A stretch of 12,941 bases of DNA from an uncultured Dorea sp. (GCA_934295165.1 CAKRAT010000058.1:1-12941); one strand, 5' to 3'; positions 1-7,970 are shown, numbered from the stretch's first letter. Notes: a model not told the origin generated them from the sequence alone. Numbers and translations are program-made.

Positions 1-2
1 TT

Positions 3-98
3 AGAATTGACCCGCCGATGGAACCTGAACAGGAACGCCTTTCCAAGCTTTATTCCGGTTCGGGTATCCACAGCCTTCCTGAATTAAATCCCAAGTAA
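3..98 (+). CDS. possible 3' end of an unidentified rightward gene (5' part outside window)
   Basis: From base 3 an open frame runs 31 codons to a TAA at 96-98. It would encode a polar, proline- and glutamate-containing C-terminus ending LYSGSGIHSLPELNPK. Its codons (GAA, CAG, ATC, CTT, CCG) fit the rest of the window. I do not recognise the family. It would converge on aroA and overlap its last 15 bases. Two other frames are also open over this short stretch: a rightward one ending at 85-87, and a leftward one from a GTG. Coding status therefore rests mainly on composition. The sequence to the left of the window would settle it. Confidence 0.35.
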   Translation, partial: RIDPPMEPEQERLSKLYSGSGIHSLPELNPK

Positions 99-1385
99 AT
101 TTAATGTCGCATAAAATTCCGGATAGGACACATCCACACACTGACTGTCTATAATCTGTGTTTCCCCGTCAGTGGCGAGTCCGGCGATCGAGAACGCCAT
201 TGCGATCCGGTGATCCAGATAACTCTGGATAGAAGCACCGCCAAGATGGCCGGTCCCCTCGATGATCATACCATCATCTGTCGGTGTGATATCAGCACCC
301 ATAGCCGTTAATCCGGCAGTAACCGTATCGATACGGTTCGTTTCTTTCACCTTTAATTCGGCAGCATCTTTGATCACTGTCTGGCCTTCGGCAAAAGCAG
401 CCATGACCGCGATCATCGGAATCTCGTCGATCAGGGTCGGGATAGTATCACCTTCGATCACAGTTCCCTTTAACTGGCTGTGACGTACAAGAAGATCTGC
501 ACGGCCTTCTCCGCCTTCGAATGTCTGGCTGACTGTTTCGATGTCGGCACCCATAGCTTTGCAGACCTTTAAGAATCCGGCACGTGTAAAGTTGGTTCCA
601 ACATTTTTAACCAGAAGCTCAGATCCGGGAACCAGAAGTGCAGCTGCGATAAAGTATGCAGCCGAAGAGATGTCTCCCGGTACGCAAATCTGCTGGCCGT
701 AAAGTTCTTCGCAAGGTTCTACATGAGCTGTGGCAGATCCATTGGTATGGAGATCCGTGGCAACACTTGCACCGAATCCCTGTAACATCAGTTCGGTATG
801 GTTACGTGAAAGTGCAGGTTCAGTAACGGAAGTAGGGCTATCGGCATACAGACCGGCCAGAAGAACCGCTGATTTTACCTGTGCAGATGCAACAGGTGAC
901 TGATAATGGATACCGTGCAGTTCTCCAGGCTCGATACGGAGCGGTGCACAACCGTTGTCATTCAGACTGGTGATGTGCGCTCCCATACTGTTTAATGGTG
1001 TCATAATACGCTTCATCGGTCTGGAATTCAGCGAATCATCTCCGGATAATGTTGTTTCGAAATCCTGTCCGGACAGGATACCTGAGATCAGTCGTGTGGT
1101 TGTCCCACTGTTTCCAACATTTAAAGTAGAATCCGGAGCAGTGAGTCCCCGGAGTCCTTTTCCGTGTACCAGGATGCTGGATGGCTTTCTTTCAATCTCA
1201 ACACCCATCTTGCGGAAGCAGTCGATGGTAGACAGACAGTCTGCACCTTCCAGAAAATGTGTGATCTCTGTAGTTCCGAGTGCAATGGAACCTAACATAA
1301 TGGAACGGTGGGAGATGGATTTATCTCCCGGTATGGTTACTTCTCCCTTTAATCCCCTTACAGGGTTGATTGTTCTAACGCTCAT
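84..1385 (-). CDS. aroA: 3-phosphoshikimate 1-carboxyvinyltransferase (EPSP synthase)
   Basis: This cytoplasmic enzyme transfers the enolpyruvyl group of PEP to shikimate-3-phosphate, the sixth shikimate step, making EPSP for chorismate synthesis. The 433-residue length is typical. Visible motifs are GDKSISHR (20-27, substrate-binding lysine and arginine), GNSGTTTR (91-98), SRPMKR (121-126), SAQVKSA (167-173), IDEIP (319-323, with the likely catalytic aspartate), KETNRI (347-352) and DHRIAMA (391-397). The GNSGTT and RPMKR forms resemble the B. subtilis-like group more than the E. coli class I form (GNAGTAMRP). Class is inferred from motifs only. The ATG at 1383-1385 lies inside the end of tyrA, an 11-nt overlap, so the two are almost certainly co-transcribed and perhaps translationally coupled. 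Only a weak Shine-Dalgarno (CAGG) precedes it. No intrinsic terminator is visible between the stop and base 1. Confidence 0.97.
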   Translation of the reverse strand: MSVRTINPVRGLKGEVTIPGDKSISHRSIMLGSIALGTTEITHFLEGADCLSTIDCFRKMGVEIERKPSSILVHGKGLRGLTAPDSTLNVGNSGTTTRLISGILSGQDFETTLSGDDSLNSRPMKRIMTPLNSMGAHITSLNDNGCAPLRIEPGELHGIHYQSPVASAQVKSAVLLAGLYADSPTSVTEPALSRNHTELMLQGFGASVATDLHTNGSATAHVEPCEELYGQQICVPGDISSAAYFIAAALLVPGSELLVKNVGTNFTRAGFLKVCKAMGADIETVSQTFEGGEGRADLLVRHSQLKGTVIEGDTIPTLIDEIPMIAVMAAFAEGQTVIKDAAELKVKETNRIDTVTAGLTAMGADITPTDDGMIIEGTGHLGGASIQSYLDHRIAMAFSIAGLATDGETQIIDSQCVDVSYPEFYATLNLLGI

Positions 1386-2469
1386 ATACGATATACCTGA
1401 ATTTCTGCAGTAACTCTACAGCACGTTTTGTTGAGTCTTCGTCATAGAATTCAATACGCAGAACCCCTTCTTCAAATTCTCTGTTATGTACAATTCCGAT
1501 GTTTTTGATACTGATGTTATTAGATGCAAGGATTGTTGCAATCGCGGCGATACCTCCGGCTTCATCAATGATATCACAGTATACGGCAAATGCCTTTTTG
1601 ATCGGTCCTGCAGAGGACGAAGGCATGGAATTGCGGTAATTTCTGGATGATTCAAAACGGGTATAAAGATCCAGATCATCTTCACGCTCGATGGCTTCCT
1701 TGAAATCTTCCAGAGAGTCGATATACTGCTCCAGAATTTCAACAATATTGTCTTTATTCTTCAGACAGATATTCTGCCACATGACCGGTGACGAAGAAGC
1801 TATACGTGTGATGTCCTTAAATCCTCCGGCAGCCAGATTCTTCATCATTTCATCTTTGGTGTCATGTGTCTTGACAAAATTAACAAGTGTAGATGCAATG
1901 ATATGTGGAAGATGACTGATTGTTCCGGTAATCTGGTCATGAATCTGGTAGTCCAGAATAACCGGGAGTGCTTTCAGGCTTTCGACAAATTTTTCATAAG
2001 CCTGTACCTTTTCATTGGCGGCTTGTTCAGTCGGTGTCAGGATAAAATATGCATTTTCAATCAGCATTGCTTTGGAATTACTGTATCCGCTTTTTTCGGA
2101 ACCAGCCATCGGATGCCCTCCGATAAAGTATTTGCCGATTCCGAGGGTCTGTACTTCTTCGTGAATGTTTGTCTTTACACTTCCGACATCGGTAAGAATG
2201 CAGTCATCATTCAGATATTCGGTCAGCTGCTTCAGATAAGCCGTATTATATGCAACGGGTGCACATAAGAATATATAGTTACAATTCTGGAAATTATTAT
2301 CAATCGTGGTTGCGGCTACGTCAATGATTGATTCCTGGGTTGCAAGCGCAAGAGATTCTTTGTTTTTGTCGAAAGCCACAATTTCGTAATCGGGATAGTA
2401 CTGACGGATGGCTTTTGCGATAGAGCCGCCGATGAGTCCAAGTCCAATAAAACCGATTTTCTGCTTCAT
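1375..2469 (-). CDS. tyrA: prephenate dehydrogenase with C-terminal ACT domain
   Basis: The enzyme oxidatively decarboxylates prephenate to 4-hydroxyphenylpyruvate with NAD, committing chorismate to tyrosine. The chosen start gives 364 residues. A Rossmann motif GLGLIGG lies at 9-15. S98 (in DVGSVK), H119 (in GGHPMAGSEKSG), H189 (in SHLPH) and R222 (in TRIASS) have the same spacing as Ser126, His147, His217 and Arg250 of the Aquifex enzyme, so the active site looks complete. Residues about 293-364 form an ACT domain, which in this family usually mediates amino-acid feedback; tyrosine is the likely effector (inference). The open frame extends 26 codons further upstream. The ATG at 2467-2469 is preferred because AAAGGAG precedes it at good distance and the extension runs into an intergenic repeat. 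It is the first gene of a tyrA-aroA transcript with its own promoter. Confidence 0.95.
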   Translation of the reverse strand: MKQKIGFIGLGLIGGSIAKAIRQYYPDYEIVAFDKNKESLALATQESIIDVAATTIDNNFQNCNYIFLCAPVAYNTAYLKQLTEYLNDDCILTDVGSVKTNIHEEVQTLGIGKYFIGGHPMAGSEKSGYSNSKAMLIENAYFILTPTEQAANEKVQAYEKFVESLKALPVILDYQIHDQITGTISHLPHIIASTLVNFVKTHDTKDEMMKNLAAGGFKDITRIASSSPVMWQNICLKNKDNIVEILEQYIDSLEDFKEAIEREDDLDLYTRFESSRNYRNSMPSSSAGPIKKAFAVYCDIIDEAGGIAAIATILASNNISIKNIGIVHNREFEEGVLRIEFYDEDSTKRAVELLQKFRYIVYER

Positions 2470-2532
2470 ATATATAGATTCTCCTTTCAATGAGTTGCTT
2501 TGTATTATATAAATTGCCATGCATCCGCAAAG

Positions 2533-2558
2533 AGCTGCCAGTGGCAAGTCCTGTAGAT
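2533..2558 (+). repeat. dispersed GCTGCC quasi-palindromic repeat, copy A
   Basis: This copy matches 22 of 26 bases of copy C at 10788-10813. The arms are GCTGCC and GGCA around a short loop, followed by the family tail CCTGTAGAT. It lies in the transcribed leader of tyrA, antisense to the family orientation used here. Its hairpin is the weakest of the four copies because the inner GGCAG arm is GGCAA. Confidence 0.6.
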
Positions 2559-2606
2559 GACATGTATCATAGTCTGCTCTTTATATAATAAGGAAACTCA
2601 GTTCAT

Positions 2607-2636
2607 ATTGTAACGTGTGATGAATGGATTTGTCAA
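2607..2636 (-). promoter_or_regulatory. promoter of tyrA-aroA
   Basis: On the minus strand a perfect -35 TTGACA (2636-2631) is followed after 18 bases by -10 TACAAT (2612-2607). Transcription would begin near base 2600, giving a leader of about 130 nt before the tyrA ATG. On the sequence alone this is one of the best sigma-A-type promoters in the window. Confidence 0.75.
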
Positions 2637-2793
2637 CACTATAATGCTTTAAAGTGAAAAAGTACCGCAGAATGTTGGAATGAATGTAGATAAACTGCAT
2701 GATGAAATTGCAAAGAAAATTCAGAAATAAGTGAAAATTCACATTTATTTGAAAATAAATACAAAAATAATATGGTTAAAATGTATAAAAGTG

Positions 2794-2822
2794 TTGTAAA
2801 AAAACGGAAAGTTTAGTACAAT
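2794..2822 (+). promoter_or_regulatory. promoter of the EF-G paralog
   Basis: The -35 TTGTAA (2794-2799) and -10 TACAAT (2817-2822) are separated by exactly 17 bases, with a very AT-rich upstream stretch. The start site would fall near 2829, leaving a leader of about 30 nt that contains the strong Shine-Dalgarno AAGGAGG (2847-2853). Confidence 0.7.
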
Positions 2823-2860
2823 ATTTACATGAGATTTTACCAAAATAAGGAGGCAGCTAT

Positions 2861-4936
2861 ATGAAAGTTTACAGAACGGACGAAATCAGGAACGTGGTTC
2901 TCTTAGGACACGGTGGAAGCGGAAAGACCAGTCTTGCAGAGGCCATGGCATATGTGTCAGGGGCAACAAGCCGTATGGGAAAGATTGCAGATGGCAACAC
3001 GATCAGTGATTTTGATAAAGAAGAACAGAAACGTGAATTTTCGGTCAGTACAAGCCTGATCCCGATCGAGTGGGAGAAAGCGAAGATCAATATTCTGGAT
3101 ACACCGGGATATTTCGACTTTGTGGGAGAAGTTGAAGAAGCTGTAAGTGCGGCGGATGCAGCGGTTATCGTTGTATCAGGTAAGGCTGGTGTGGAAGTTG
3201 GAACAGAGAAAGCATGGGAACTCTGTGACAAGTACAAACTTCCGAGAATGGTATATGTAACGGAGATGGATGTAGATGACGCAAGTTTCCGCCAGGTAGT
3301 ACAGGATCTGACGGATCGCTATGGAAAGGTGATTGCACCTCATTTCCAGCCAATCCGTGAAAATGAGAAACTGGTAGGTTATGTGAACGTTATTAAGAAC
3401 GCAGCAAGACGTTATACCGGTGTCGGACAGAGAGAGGAATGTGAGATTCCGGAATATTGTAAACCGAACCTCGAAATATACCGTGACAAATTACTGGAAG
3501 CAGTTGCAGAGACCAGCGAAGCATTTATGGAAAGATACTTTGAAGGAGATGAATTTTCCGTAGAAGAGATCCGTTCTGCAATGCGTACGGAAGTTATGGA
3601 CGGAGATATTGTACCGGTTGCAATGGGATCTAATATTCAGGCACAGGGAGTTGCAAACTTACTTTCTGACATTGTAAGATTCTTCCCAAGTCCGGACAGC
3701 AGAAGCTGTGCAGGAATCAACCGTAAGACGAATGAAATCTTTGAAGGAAATTATGATTTTGCAAAAGCAAAATCTGCATATGTATTCAAGACCATGGTAG
3801 ATCCATTCATTGGAAAATATTCATTTGTCAAAGTATGTTCCGGCGTATTAAAAGGAGACGATACTTTATATAACGGAGATTCTGATGCAGAAGCAAAACT
3901 TGGCAAGATCTACACAATGGTAGGAAATAAACCAACCGAAGTCAGCGAATTATTCGCTGGTGATATCGGAGCAATTGCAAAACTGGCCAATACAAAGACA
4001 GGGGATACACTTTCTACCAAGAATACGCCGGTTATGTATGGAAGAACGGAATATTCAAGACCATATACATATATGAAATATATCTGCAATAATAAGGGAG
4101 ATGAAGATAAAGTATCTCAGGCACTGCAGAAGATGATGGCAGAAGATGTCACGCTGAAGACAGTGAATGACAGTGAGAACCGCCAGACACTTCTCTATGG
4201 TATGGGTGACCAGCATCTGGAGATCACAGCAAGTAAGCTTGCAGCACGTTATAAATGTGAGATCAAACTGGAGACACCAAAGGTAGCATTCCGTGAGACC
4301 ATTAAGAAGAAATCCGACGTAGATTCTAAATATAAGAAACAGTCCGGCGGACACGGACAGTATGGACATGTTAAGATGAGATTCGAAGCATCCGGTGATC
4401 TTGAGACACCTTATGTATTTGAAGAAGAAGTTGTAGGCGGGGCTGTTCCGAAGAATTACTTCCCGGCAGTTGAAAAAGGTTTGCAGGAAGCAGTCGTAAA
4501 AGGTCCTCTTGCAGGATACCCGGTAGTGGGTGTGAAAGCCGTATTGTACGATGGTTCATATCATCCGGTTGATTCTTCTGAGATGGCATTCAAGACGGCA
4601 ACGATCCAGGCATTCAAGAAGGGCTTCATGGAAGCTTCACCGATACTGCTGGAACCAATTGCATCTCTTACCGTTACTGTTCCGGATGATTATACAGGAG
4701 ATGTTATGGGGGATCTGAACAAACGTAGAGGACGTGTGCTGGGAATGAATCCGATTTCCGGCGGCAAACAGGAGATCGTGGCCGATATCCCGATGACAGG
4801 ACTCTTTGGATACTGTACCGTATTAAGATCTATGACAGGTGGAAGAGGCATATATTCTTATGAATTCAGCCGCTACGAACAGGCACCGTCTGATGTACAG
4901 GAAGCAGAGATTGCAAAACGTGCAAAAGAGGAATAA
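2861..4936 (+). CDS. elongation factor G-like translational GTPase paralog (non-canonical G motifs)
   Basis: This 691-residue protein has the full EF-G layout: G domain about 1-280, domain II about 285-380, III about 395-475, IV about 475-590 and V about 595-685. It belongs to the bacterial EF-G-like branch rather than housekeeping fusA. The evidence is the P-loop GHGGSGKTS (16-24) instead of AHIDAGKTT, G3 DTPGYFDF (80-87) with tyrosine replacing the catalytic histidine, and no RGITI switch I. G4 is TEMD (134-137) instead of NKMD, and G5 is GSN rather than GSA, so guanine recognition or hydrolysis may be altered (inference). Domain IV remains canonical (GGHGQYGHVKMRF; DGSYHPVDSSEMAFK), consistent with ribosome binding. 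A ribosomal translocation or stress role is likely but unproven. It is monocistronic, with its own promoter, a perfect AAGGAGG and a terminator. There is no str operon (rpsL, rpsG, tuf) nearby. Confidence 0.9.
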   Translation: MKVYRTDEIRNVVLLGHGGSGKTSLAEAMAYVSGATSRMGKIADGNTISDFDKEEQKREFSVSTSLIPIEWEKAKINILDTPGYFDFVGEVEEAVSAADAAVIVVSGKAGVEVGTEKAWELCDKYKLPRMVYVTEMDVDDASFRQVVQDLTDRYGKVIAPHFQPIRENEKLVGYVNVIKNAARRYTGVGQREECEIPEYCKPNLEIYRDKLLEAVAETSEAFMERYFEGDEFSVEEIRSAMRTEVMDGDIVPVAMGSNIQAQGVANLLSDIVRFFPSPDSRSCAGINRKTNEIFEGNYDFAKAKSAYVFKTMVDPFIGKYSFVKVCSGVLKGDDTLYNGDSDAEAKLGKIYTMVGNKPTEVSELFAGDIGAIAKLANTKTGDTLSTKNTPVMYGRTEYSRPYTYMKYICNNKGDEDKVSQALQKMMAEDVTLKTVNDSENRQTLLYGMGDQHLEITASKLAARYKCEIKLETPKVAFRETIKKKSDVDSKYKKQSGGHGQYGHVKMRFEASGDLETPYVFEEEVVGGAVPKNYFPAVEKGLQEAVVKGPLAGYPVVGVKAVLYDGSYHPVDSSEMAFKTATIQAFKKGFMEASPILLEPIASLTVTVPDDYTGDVMGDLNKRRGRVLGMNPISGGKQEIVADIPMTGLFGYCTVLRSMTGGRGIYSYEFSRYEQAPSDVQEAEIAKRAKEE

Positions 4937-4960
4937 AGTGTTAAGAAAATGTATAAATAG

Positions 4961-4986
4961 AAGAAAAGCCCGTAAGGGCTTTTTTT
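4961..4986 (+). terminator. intrinsic terminator after the EF-G paralog
   Basis: AAAAGCCC (4964-4971) and GGGCTTTT (4976-4983) form a hairpin with a GTAA loop, followed by an uninterrupted T run to 4986. It lies 24 bases after the stop codon. Confidence 0.88.
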
Positions 4987-4999
4987 CTTAATGCAAAGG

Positions 5000-5008
5000 T
5001 GCTATAAT
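5000..5008 (+). promoter_or_regulatory. extended -10 promoter of trkA-trkH
   Basis: TGCTATAAT (5000-5008) is a perfect TATAAT with a TGn extension. No good -35 is present, because the position 17 bases upstream falls in the T run of the preceding terminator. The predicted start is near 5015. A perfect 10-bp palindrome TATCCGGATA (5030-5039) lies in the leader and could be an operator, but nothing identifies a regulator. Confidence 0.6.
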
Positions 5009-5078
5009 CTCTTGTGTTAAAAATACAGGTATCCGGATAATAAGAAAGATACAAAGTGGATAATTGTGAGGTCAGAGA

Positions 5079-6434
5079 ATGAAAATTGTGATTATTGGGG
5101 ATGGAAAAGTTGGTCATAAGTTGACCACCCAGCTATCTGAAGAAAATTATGATGTGGTTTTAATTGATCAAAATGAGGGAAAACTGAAAGAAGCAGTGAA
5201 TGAGCTGGACATTTTCTGTATTACGGGGAATGGAGCAGATGTAGAGGTGCAGAGACAGGCTGACGTGCCACATGCAGATCTGGTGATTGCTTGTGCATCA
5301 ACAGATGAACTAAATATGTTAAGCTGCCTTCTTGCAAAGAGATTAGGTGCCAGACATACGATCGCACGAGTAAGAAATCCGATTTATTACCGGCAGATTG
5401 ATCTTTTAAAAGAAGATCTGCATCTGAGTATGGCGGTTAATCCGGAACGTGCGGCAGCAAATGAGATATCCAGGGTATTACTTTTCCCGGAGACGAGTAA
5501 AGTAGAGACGTTCATGAAGGGACGTGTGGAACTGGTAGAATTTGTTGTAAGAGAGGACAGTGCGCTTGCAGGACTTTCTCTTGCAGAAGTATACCGAAGG
5601 TTCCAGATCAAGATTCTGGTATGTGCGGTAAAAAGAGGACAGAAGATCTATATTCCGGATGGAGATTTCGTTCTGGAAAAAGGAGATAAGATGCATATTG
5701 TTGCAGCACATCAGGATCTGAAGTCATTTTTCAGAGCTTTGGGACACCGAAATGCGAAGGTGAAAAAAGTACTGATCTGTGGCGGCGGACATGTATGCTT
5801 CTATCTTGCAATTCAGCTCTTACAGGTAGGTATGCAGGTGAAGATCATCGAGCAGAATATGAAGAGATGTGAAGAATTATGTGAGCTTTTACCAAAGGCG
5901 ACGATCATTCATGGAGATGGGGCGAATCATGACCTTCTGGTAGAAGAGGGAATCAATGAGTCAGATGCATTGATTGCACTGACGGGTATGGATGAAGAGA
6001 ATATCATCATGGCATTGTTTGCAAAACTTCAGGGTGTAAATAAGATTGTTGCAAAAGTAAATGAAGATTCCAGAGCACAGATGGTGGAAGGACTGGGAAT
6101 TGATTCAATCGTGTCGGCAAAAAGTGCTACGGCAGATGCGATCATGAGTTACGTCAGAGCGAGAAATGAATCTGCAAGTAATGTGAACGTAGAATCTATG
6201 TACCAGCTTCTGGGCGGCAAAGTAGAAGCCTTGGAGTTTATTATTAAGTGTGAATGTAGTTTTACCAATGTACCGCTTCGTGATCTGCGGACGAAGAAGA
6301 ATAATCTGATCGCCTGCATCGGACGAAAAAGAAGAATTATTATCCCGAATGGTGAAGATCACCTGGAGGTTGGTGACAGCGTTGTAGTTGTCACGATGGA
6401 TCACATTGATAAATTCAGCGATATACTGGAATAA
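5079..6434 (+). CDS. trkA: Trk potassium uptake system NAD-binding regulatory subunit TrkA
   Basis: This is the cytoplasmic gating subunit that binds the TrkH membrane subunit and controls K+ flux in response to nucleotides. At 451 residues it is the duplicated form: RCK_N about 1-125 with GDGKVG (7-12) and the acidic D30 at the end of the second strand, RCK_C about 145-220, second RCK_N about 230-350 with GGGHVC (235-240) and E259, and RCK_C about 372-450. RCK_C domains bind c-di-AMP in some Firmicutes; whether these do cannot be read from the sequence. The ATG at 5079 has GAGG 7 bases upstream. It is the first gene of an operon with trkH, 31 bases downstream. The stop codon lies inside a 13-bp tandem duplication. 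Confidence 0.95.
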   Translation: MKIVIIGDGKVGHKLTTQLSEENYDVVLIDQNEGKLKEAVNELDIFCITGNGADVEVQRQADVPHADLVIACASTDELNMLSCLLAKRLGARHTIARVRNPIYYRQIDLLKEDLHLSMAVNPERAAANEISRVLLFPETSKVETFMKGRVELVEFVVREDSALAGLSLAEVYRRFQIKILVCAVKRGQKIYIPDGDFVLEKGDKMHIVAAHQDLKSFFRALGHRNAKVKKVLICGGGHVCFYLAIQLLQVGMQVKIIEQNMKRCEELCELLPKATIIHGDGANHDLLVEEGINESDALIALTGMDEENIIMALFAKLQGVNKIVAKVNEDSRAQMVEGLGIDSIVSAKSATADAIMSYVRARNESASNVNVESMYQLLGGKVEALEFIIKCECSFTNVPLRDLRTKKNNLIACIGRKRRIIIPNGEDHLEVGDSVVVVTMDHIDKFSDILE

Positions 6435-6446
6435 TATACTGGAATA
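6421..6446. repeat. perfect 13-bp tandem duplication across the trkA stop codon
   Basis: ATATACTGGAATA occurs at 6421-6433 and again at 6434-6446. The first copy encodes the last codons of trkA, and the stop TAA (6432-6434) spans the junction. The second copy is non-coding and runs directly into the trkH Shine-Dalgarno AAGGAG (6446-6451). Confidence 0.95.
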
Positions 6447-6465
6447 AGGAGACAGAAAAGAAGTT

Positions 6466-7911
6466 ATGAATACAAAAATGGTAAGATATATTCTGTGCAG
6501 GATGCTTGGAGTAGAAGCGAGCCTTTTACTTTTTCCGGCAATTATTGCGGCAATATATCAGGAAAAGTGTGGAGTTGTATTTCTGATCCCGGCTGGAATA
6601 TTGTTTCTGCTGTTCTTTGTGGCAGGTATGAAAAAACCGGAAAACAGCCATATTTACGGAAAAGAAGGAATGGTGATCGTTGCGCTTGCATGGCTTTTAT
6701 GGTCCTTGTTTGGTGCCAGTCCATTTGTAATTTCCGGATATGTTCCGAATTATGTGGATGCTTTTTTTGAAACAGTTTCCGGTTTTACTACAACCGGATC
6801 CAGCATTATAAGAGATGTTGAAGCACTTCCGCATTGCCTGCTGTTCTGGAGAAGTTTCACACACTGGATCGGAGGAATGGGAGTGCTGGTCTTTGTACTG
6901 GTAGTAACTTCACTGGATAAGAAGAATTCCATGTATCTGATGCGTGCGGAAGTTCCGGGACCGGAGAAGGATAAACTGGTGCCGAAAGCAATGTCGACGG
7001 CACGTATTTTATATGGTATGTACCTGATACTTACGGTGATCGAAATTGTATTTCTGATTGCCGGAGGAATGAACATGTTTGACAGTATGATTTTTTCGTT
7101 CGGTTCTGCAGGAACAGGAGGATTTTCAAATTATGCTGACAGCGTGGCACATTTTAACAGTGCTTATATAGATGGTGTGATTACAATATTCTGTGCATTG
7201 TTCGGAGTGAATTTTGCCCTGTTTTACTTTATGCTTCTTGGAGATTTTAAATCAATCCGCAAGAATGAAGAATTACGGACATATATTTTACTGATCGCAG
7301 GTGCAACCGTGCTGATCACAGCCAATATCCATTCGCTGTATCCGACAATCGGAAAAGCATTCCGTTATGCGATATTCCAGGTAGTAACGATCATCACGAC
7401 CACCGGATATTCAACGGCAGACTTTGCAAAATGGCCGATGTTCTCCAGAGCGATCATTATGATGCTGACGGTAGTAGGAGCGTGTGCTTCTTCGACCGGA
7501 GGAGGAATCAAGGTATCAAGACTGCTGGTCGGAATGAAATGTGTAAAGAGAGAGATTACACAGCTGGTTCATCCTAAGTCCGTTGGCATTATCCGCATAG
7601 GCGGAAAAAAGGTCAGTTCAGATGTGCTGAGAACGATTTATATTTATTTTATAGCATATATAGGAATTCTGATCAGTTCGGTCATTCTGGTGTCGTTGGA
7701 TAATTTTGATTTTGAGACAACGTTCAGTGCGGTACTTACAACACTTGGCAATGTCGGACCTGGTATGGCAAAGGTTGGACCGATGGGAAATTTTGCGGAT
7801 TTTTCACCGCTCTCAAAATTAGTATTATGTTTTGATATGCTGGCAGGACGTCTGGAGATATTTCCGTTCCTGATGCTGTTCACGGCACCGGCATGGCGCA
7901 GAAAATTCTAG
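6466..7911 (+). CDS. trkH: Trk/Ktr-type potassium uptake membrane subunit TrkH
   Basis: This integral membrane K+ translocation subunit of 481 residues is the length usual for TrkH. All four pore-loop repeats of the superfamily are visible with their filter glycines: TTTGS (108-112), SAGTGGF (214-220), TTTGYS (311-316) and GNVGPG (428-433). Hydrophobic helices surround each, for example about 14-54, 68-90, 182-200, 237-258, 271-290 and 390-411. The segment SSTGGGIKVSR (342-352) is the conserved loop after the third pore. The protein ends APAWRRKF, a typical tail. The AAGGAG at 6446-6451 is 14 bases from the ATG, longer than ideal. No nearer start has a better site (the next Met is codon 5). 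It pairs with trkA upstream and is closed by a terminator, so the operon is probably just trkA-trkH. Confidence 0.95.
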   Translation: MNTKMVRYILCRMLGVEASLLLFPAIIAAIYQEKCGVVFLIPAGILFLLFFVAGMKKPENSHIYGKEGMVIVALAWLLWSLFGASPFVISGYVPNYVDAFFETVSGFTTTGSSIIRDVEALPHCLLFWRSFTHWIGGMGVLVFVLVVTSLDKKNSMYLMRAEVPGPEKDKLVPKAMSTARILYGMYLILTVIEIVFLIAGGMNMFDSMIFSFGSAGTGGFSNYADSVAHFNSAYIDGVITIFCALFGVNFALFYFMLLGDFKSIRKNEELRTYILLIAGATVLITANIHSLYPTIGKAFRYAIFQVVTIITTTGYSTADFAKWPMFSRAIIMMLTVVGACASSTGGGIKVSRLLVGMKCVKREITQLVHPKSVGIIRIGGKKVSSDVLRTIYIYFIAYIGILISSVILVSLDNFDFETTFSAVLTTLGNVGPGMAKVGPMGNFADFSPLSKLVLCFDMLAGRLEIFPFLMLFTAPAWRRKF

Positions 7912-7916
7912 AATAA

Positions 7917-7947
7917 CAGGCGGCTTTTTCGTGCCGTCTGCTTTTCT
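7917..7947 (+). terminator. intrinsic terminator after trkH
   Basis: CAGGCGGC (7917-7924) pairs with GCCGTCTG (7933-7940) over 8 bp with one G-U pair and an 8-base loop. It is followed by CTTTTCT. The U tract is short, so termination may be incomplete and some read-through into the next gene is possible. Confidence 0.7.
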
Positions 7948-7970
7948 ATATATTAAAGTATCCGTAGTAT

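Larger units (their letters stand above)
2470..2860. other. divergent intergenic region between tyrA and the EF-G paralog
   Basis: This 391-base gap holds the tyrA leader of about 130 nt with one copy of the dispersed GCTGCC repeat, the leftward tyrA promoter and the rightward promoter of the EF-G paralog. Between the two promoters is AT-rich DNA. It contains an 8-bp inverted repeat, ATTTATTT/AAATAAAT at 2743-2760, which could act as an UP-type element. It also holds a short open stretch (2653-2730) whose last 16 codons read MNVDKLHDEIAKKIQK. No T-box signature (GGTGGNACCGCG) is present in the tyrA leader. Confidence 0.6.

Noticed and set aside
955..1413. Long open frame of 152 codons on the + strand opposite aroA
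   Set aside because: It lies antisense to a clear EPSP synthase with all motifs, has no family resemblance, and is explained by codon bias on the other strand.
2470..2547. A 26-codon upstream extension of tyrA beginning MPLAALCGCM
   Set aside because: The ATG at 2467-2469 has a good AAAGGAG and starts the Rossmann fold in the normal place. The extension is translated through the intergenic repeat copy A.
2470..2606. tyrA leader considered as a T-box or other amino-acid riboswitch
   Set aside because: The conserved T-box sequence is absent and no terminator/antiterminator pair with a U run is present in the leader.
5060..5072. GGATAATTGTGAG resembling half of a lac operator upstream of trkA
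   Set aside because: The similarity is short and unsymmetrical, overlaps the ribosome binding site, and has no regulatory context.
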